7,887 nucleotides of DNA, taken from the NCBI GenBank assembly GCA_030668905.1, contig DAOVEQ010000037.1, positions 1-7,887 on the forward strand, in the 5' to 3' direction. This document shows positions 6,525-7,887 of this stretch, in pieces. Source of the stretch: Thermococci archaeon. GTDB taxonomy: Archaea > Methanobacteriota_B > Thermococci > Methanofastidiosales > B48-G16. The translations under genes and the position numbers were made by a program. The stretch's first letter is position 1. Each line of letters opens with the position of its first letter. A model generated the notes under the pieces. It ran no database searches, had not been told where the DNA came from, and saw nothing but the letters and a program-made list of their open reading frames with translations.

Positions 6525-7744
6525 TCAGTGAGGGGGCGGCTCTGTGTGCGATAGCTGCCGGGATAGCCGTTGGAGGAGCAGGACTTGGGTCGGGGATAGG
6601 AACAGGGATCTCAGGGAGTATGGGTGCAAGAGTTGTAGCCAAGGACTCATCCAAGTTTTCCAAAGCGTTGATGCTCCAGGCACTTCCGCAGACCCAGGGA
6701 ATTTATGGTTTACTGATCGCTGTTTTGATAATTGTTAAAACAGGAGTGATCTCAGGCAGCAGTGAGATTCCTATTGCTACAGGACTGGCGTGTTTAGGTG
6801 CGGGGATAGCTATAGGATTTGCAGGATTTTCTGCCATAGGTCAGGGGATAGCTGCAGGCTCAGGGATTCTTGCACTCTCTGAAAAAGAGGAGACCTTAGG
6901 AAAAAGTATGGTATTTTCCATACTTCCAGAAACCCAGGCTATTTATGGATTATTAATTGCGATTTTAATTTTATATTTCTCGGGTGTTATGAGCGGAGAG
7001 TTAATAGAAAACGTTCCAGTAGGATTGGGATGCATAGGGGCAGGGATAGCTGTGGGAGTTACAAAACTTTCAGCAATGGGACAGGGGACCGCAGCGTCAT
7101 CTGCAATTGCCAGTGTTACAGAGAAAGAAGAGATGTTCGGAAAAGGAATGGTATTCTCAGTGTTACCGGAAACTCAGGCAATATATGGATTACTTATCGC
7201 TATATTGATTCTTTACTTCACAGGATTACTTTCAGGGAATATCAAAGAGATACCGTTAGGGATAGGAGTAGCATGCGTGGGAGCTGGACTCTCAATAGGA
7301 GTAGCAGGATTGTCTGCCATAGGCCAGGGGATAGCTGCTGGCTCGGGAATATCAGCAGTAAGCGAGAAAGAAGAGATGTTCGGCAAAGGAATGGTATTCT
7401 CAGTATTACCGGAAACTCAGGCAATATACGGATTATTAATAGCTATATTAATTCTTTACTTCACTGGATTACTATCAGGGAATATCAAAGAGATACCGTT
7501 AGGGATAGGAATAGCATGCGTGGGAGCTGGACTCTCAATAGGAGTAGCAGGATTGTCTGCCATAGGCCAGGGGATAGTGGCGTCTTCTTCTATAGCGAGC
7601 GTGTCAGAAAAGGAAGAGGTTTTTGGTAAAGGAATGATATTTTCCATACTTCCAGAAACTCATGCAATATCAGCTCTCCTCATTTCTATTTTGATACTAC
7701 AGTCACAGGATTACTTGCAGGGAAATTCCTGGATTTACCTCTGA
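6521..7744 (+). CDS. atpK: A-type ATP synthase subunit K (c-type rotor), multi-hairpin, frame broken at the 3' side
   Basis: This is the membrane rotor subunit. The frame encodes 407 residues, but the last 14 (after about residue 393) are out of the family pattern, and the homologous continuation lies in another frame (see 7699-7887). Five two-helix hairpins repeat with a period of 80-81 residues. Hairpins 2-5 carry the TM1 Gln (Q108, Q188, Q269, Q350) and the TM2 motif LPET with the ion-binding Glu (E137, E217, E298, E379). Hairpin 1 has LPQTQGIY (Q57) and Thr at the Gln position (T28), so it has no carboxylate. The L-P-x-T-Q-x-x-Y pattern plus TM1 Gln matches the Na+ ligands known in Enterococcus hirae NtpK, suggesting Na+ coupling. 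Hairpin 5 deviates (H381, S384). K182 sits within TM1 of hairpin 3. The start is GTG, overlapping the atpI stop by 4 nt. Confidence 0.95.
   Translation: MISEGAALCAIAAGIAVGGAGLGSGIGTGISGSMGARVVAKDSSKFSKALMLQALPQTQGIYGLLIAVLIIVKTGVISGSSEIPIATGLACLGAGIAIGFAGFSAIGQGIAAGSGILALSEKEETLGKSMVFSILPETQAIYGLLIAILILYFSGVMSGELIENVPVGLGCIGAGIAVGVTKLSAMGQGTAASSAIASVTEKEEMFGKGMVFSVLPETQAIYGLLIAILILYFTGLLSGNIKEIPLGIGVACVGAGLSIGVAGLSAIGQGIAAGSGISAVSEKEEMFGKGMVFSVLPETQAIYGLLIAILILYFTGLLSGNIKEIPLGIGIACVGAGLSIGVAGLSAIGQGIVASSSIASVSEKEEVFGKGMIFSILPETHAISALLISILILQSQDYLQGNSWIYL
7121..7606 (+). repeat. Tandem 243-bp direct repeat inside atpK (two copies)
   Basis: The copies are 7121-7363 and 7364-7606, each covering TM2 of one hairpin and TM1 of the next (81 codons). 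By hand count the first 214 bp differ at 10 positions, nine of them synonymous and one giving Val to Ile. Bases 7269-7334 and 7512-7577 are identical over 66 bp. The last about 29 bp of each copy diverge strongly. The neighbouring hairpins are similar in protein but clearly different in DNA, so this is the youngest duplication in the gene. Confidence 0.92.
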
Positions 7745-7887
7745 GTGTAGGCATAGCATGTGTAGGAGCAGGAATGGCTGTGGGAATAGCAGCTTTATCT
7801 GCCGTAGGTCAGGGAATAGTGGCAGGAGCTTCCGTGAGTTGCATAGTTGAAGATGACAAGATGTTCGGCAAAGGAATGGTATTCTCT
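7699..7887 (+). CDS. atpK: Continuation of subunit K in another frame: hairpin 6 (partial)
   Basis: Reading from 7699 in the -1 frame relative to the upstream atpK frame gives 63 open codons that continue the rotor pattern exactly: the loop TVTGLLAGKFLDLP, TM1 with GIACVGAG and SAVGQGIVAG (the TM1 Gln is present), then the start of TM2 at MFGKGMVFS at the window edge. Between 7630 and 7741 this frame is open but has no ATG or plausible start with a Shine-Dalgarno, so it is not an independent gene. Restoring one T (reading CTT ACA at about 7697-7701) would give an unbroken ILILTVTGLL, matching ILILYFTGLL of the other hairpins. It is therefore hairpin 6 of the same protein, separated by a one-base deletion or sequence error. 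The gene runs off the window. Confidence 0.88.
7861..7886 (+). repeat. 26-bp copy of the hairpin TM2 start
   Basis: These bases are identical to 7376-7401 in the second 243-bp unit and encode Met-Phe-Gly-Lys-Gly-Met-Val-Phe-Ser. The repeat family therefore continues past the window end, and further hairpins may follow. Confidence 0.85.

Noticed and set aside
7121..7606. Direct repeats as a CRISPR array or mobile element
   Set aside because: The repeats are 243 bp, adjacent, without spacers or inverted ends, and are protein hairpin units in frame.
7030..7629. Long open frame (199 codons) overlapping atpK in another + frame
   Set aside because: It is an internally repetitive, Arg/Ser-rich translation that simply mirrors the tandem hairpin repeats of atpK; the real frame has strong family motifs over the same bases.

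Overview
The window looks like chromosomal DNA of an A+T-rich archaeon, most likely a euryarchaeote. The evidence is an archaeal-order secF-secD pair, an archaeal-type TrmI tRNA methyltransferase, the start of an A-type ATP synthase operon (subunits H, I, K), frequent AGA/AGG and ATA codons, and AT-rich TATA-like promoter elements. I cannot name a lineage from this sequence. The many-hairpin rotor subunit recalls the enlarged K subunits of some methanogens, but that is not enough for a taxonomic call.

Layout. Positions 1-285 hold the 3' end of an integral membrane protein gene (+ strand), with weak resemblance to prolipoprotein diacylglyceryl transferase. It converges on trmI (299-1042, - strand) across 13 bp. 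The 71 bp between trmI and secF (1043-1113) hold divergent promoters. Rightward from there runs one tightly packed gene train: secF (1114-2007), secD (2010-3671), trkA (3676-4329), atpH (4334-4645), atpI (4650-6524) and atpK (from 6521 past the window end). Gaps are 2, 4, 4 and 4 nt, followed by a 4-nt overlap, so co-transcription is likely. No stretch above 300 bp lacks a gene, and I saw no tRNA, rRNA, CRISPR array or insertion sequence.

How the genes may work together. SecD and SecF are ion-gradient-powered accessory subunits of the Sec translocon. TrkA is the cytosolic nucleotide-binding regulator of a K+ transporter whose membrane subunit is not in the window. AtpH, AtpI and AtpK are the peripheral-stalk, stator-membrane and rotor-ring subunits of the A-type ATP synthase. 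All are membrane-energetics proteins, and the Na+-type ligand pattern in AtpK suggests a sodium theme (inference).

The most notable item is atpK. It encodes a rotor subunit made of at least six fused two-helix hairpins rather than the usual one to three, and it is still open at the window end. Its first hairpin lacks the ion-binding Glu. Hairpins 3 to 5 contain a recent 243-bp tandem duplication. An apparent single-base deletion near 7697-7704 breaks the frame between hairpins 5 and 6.
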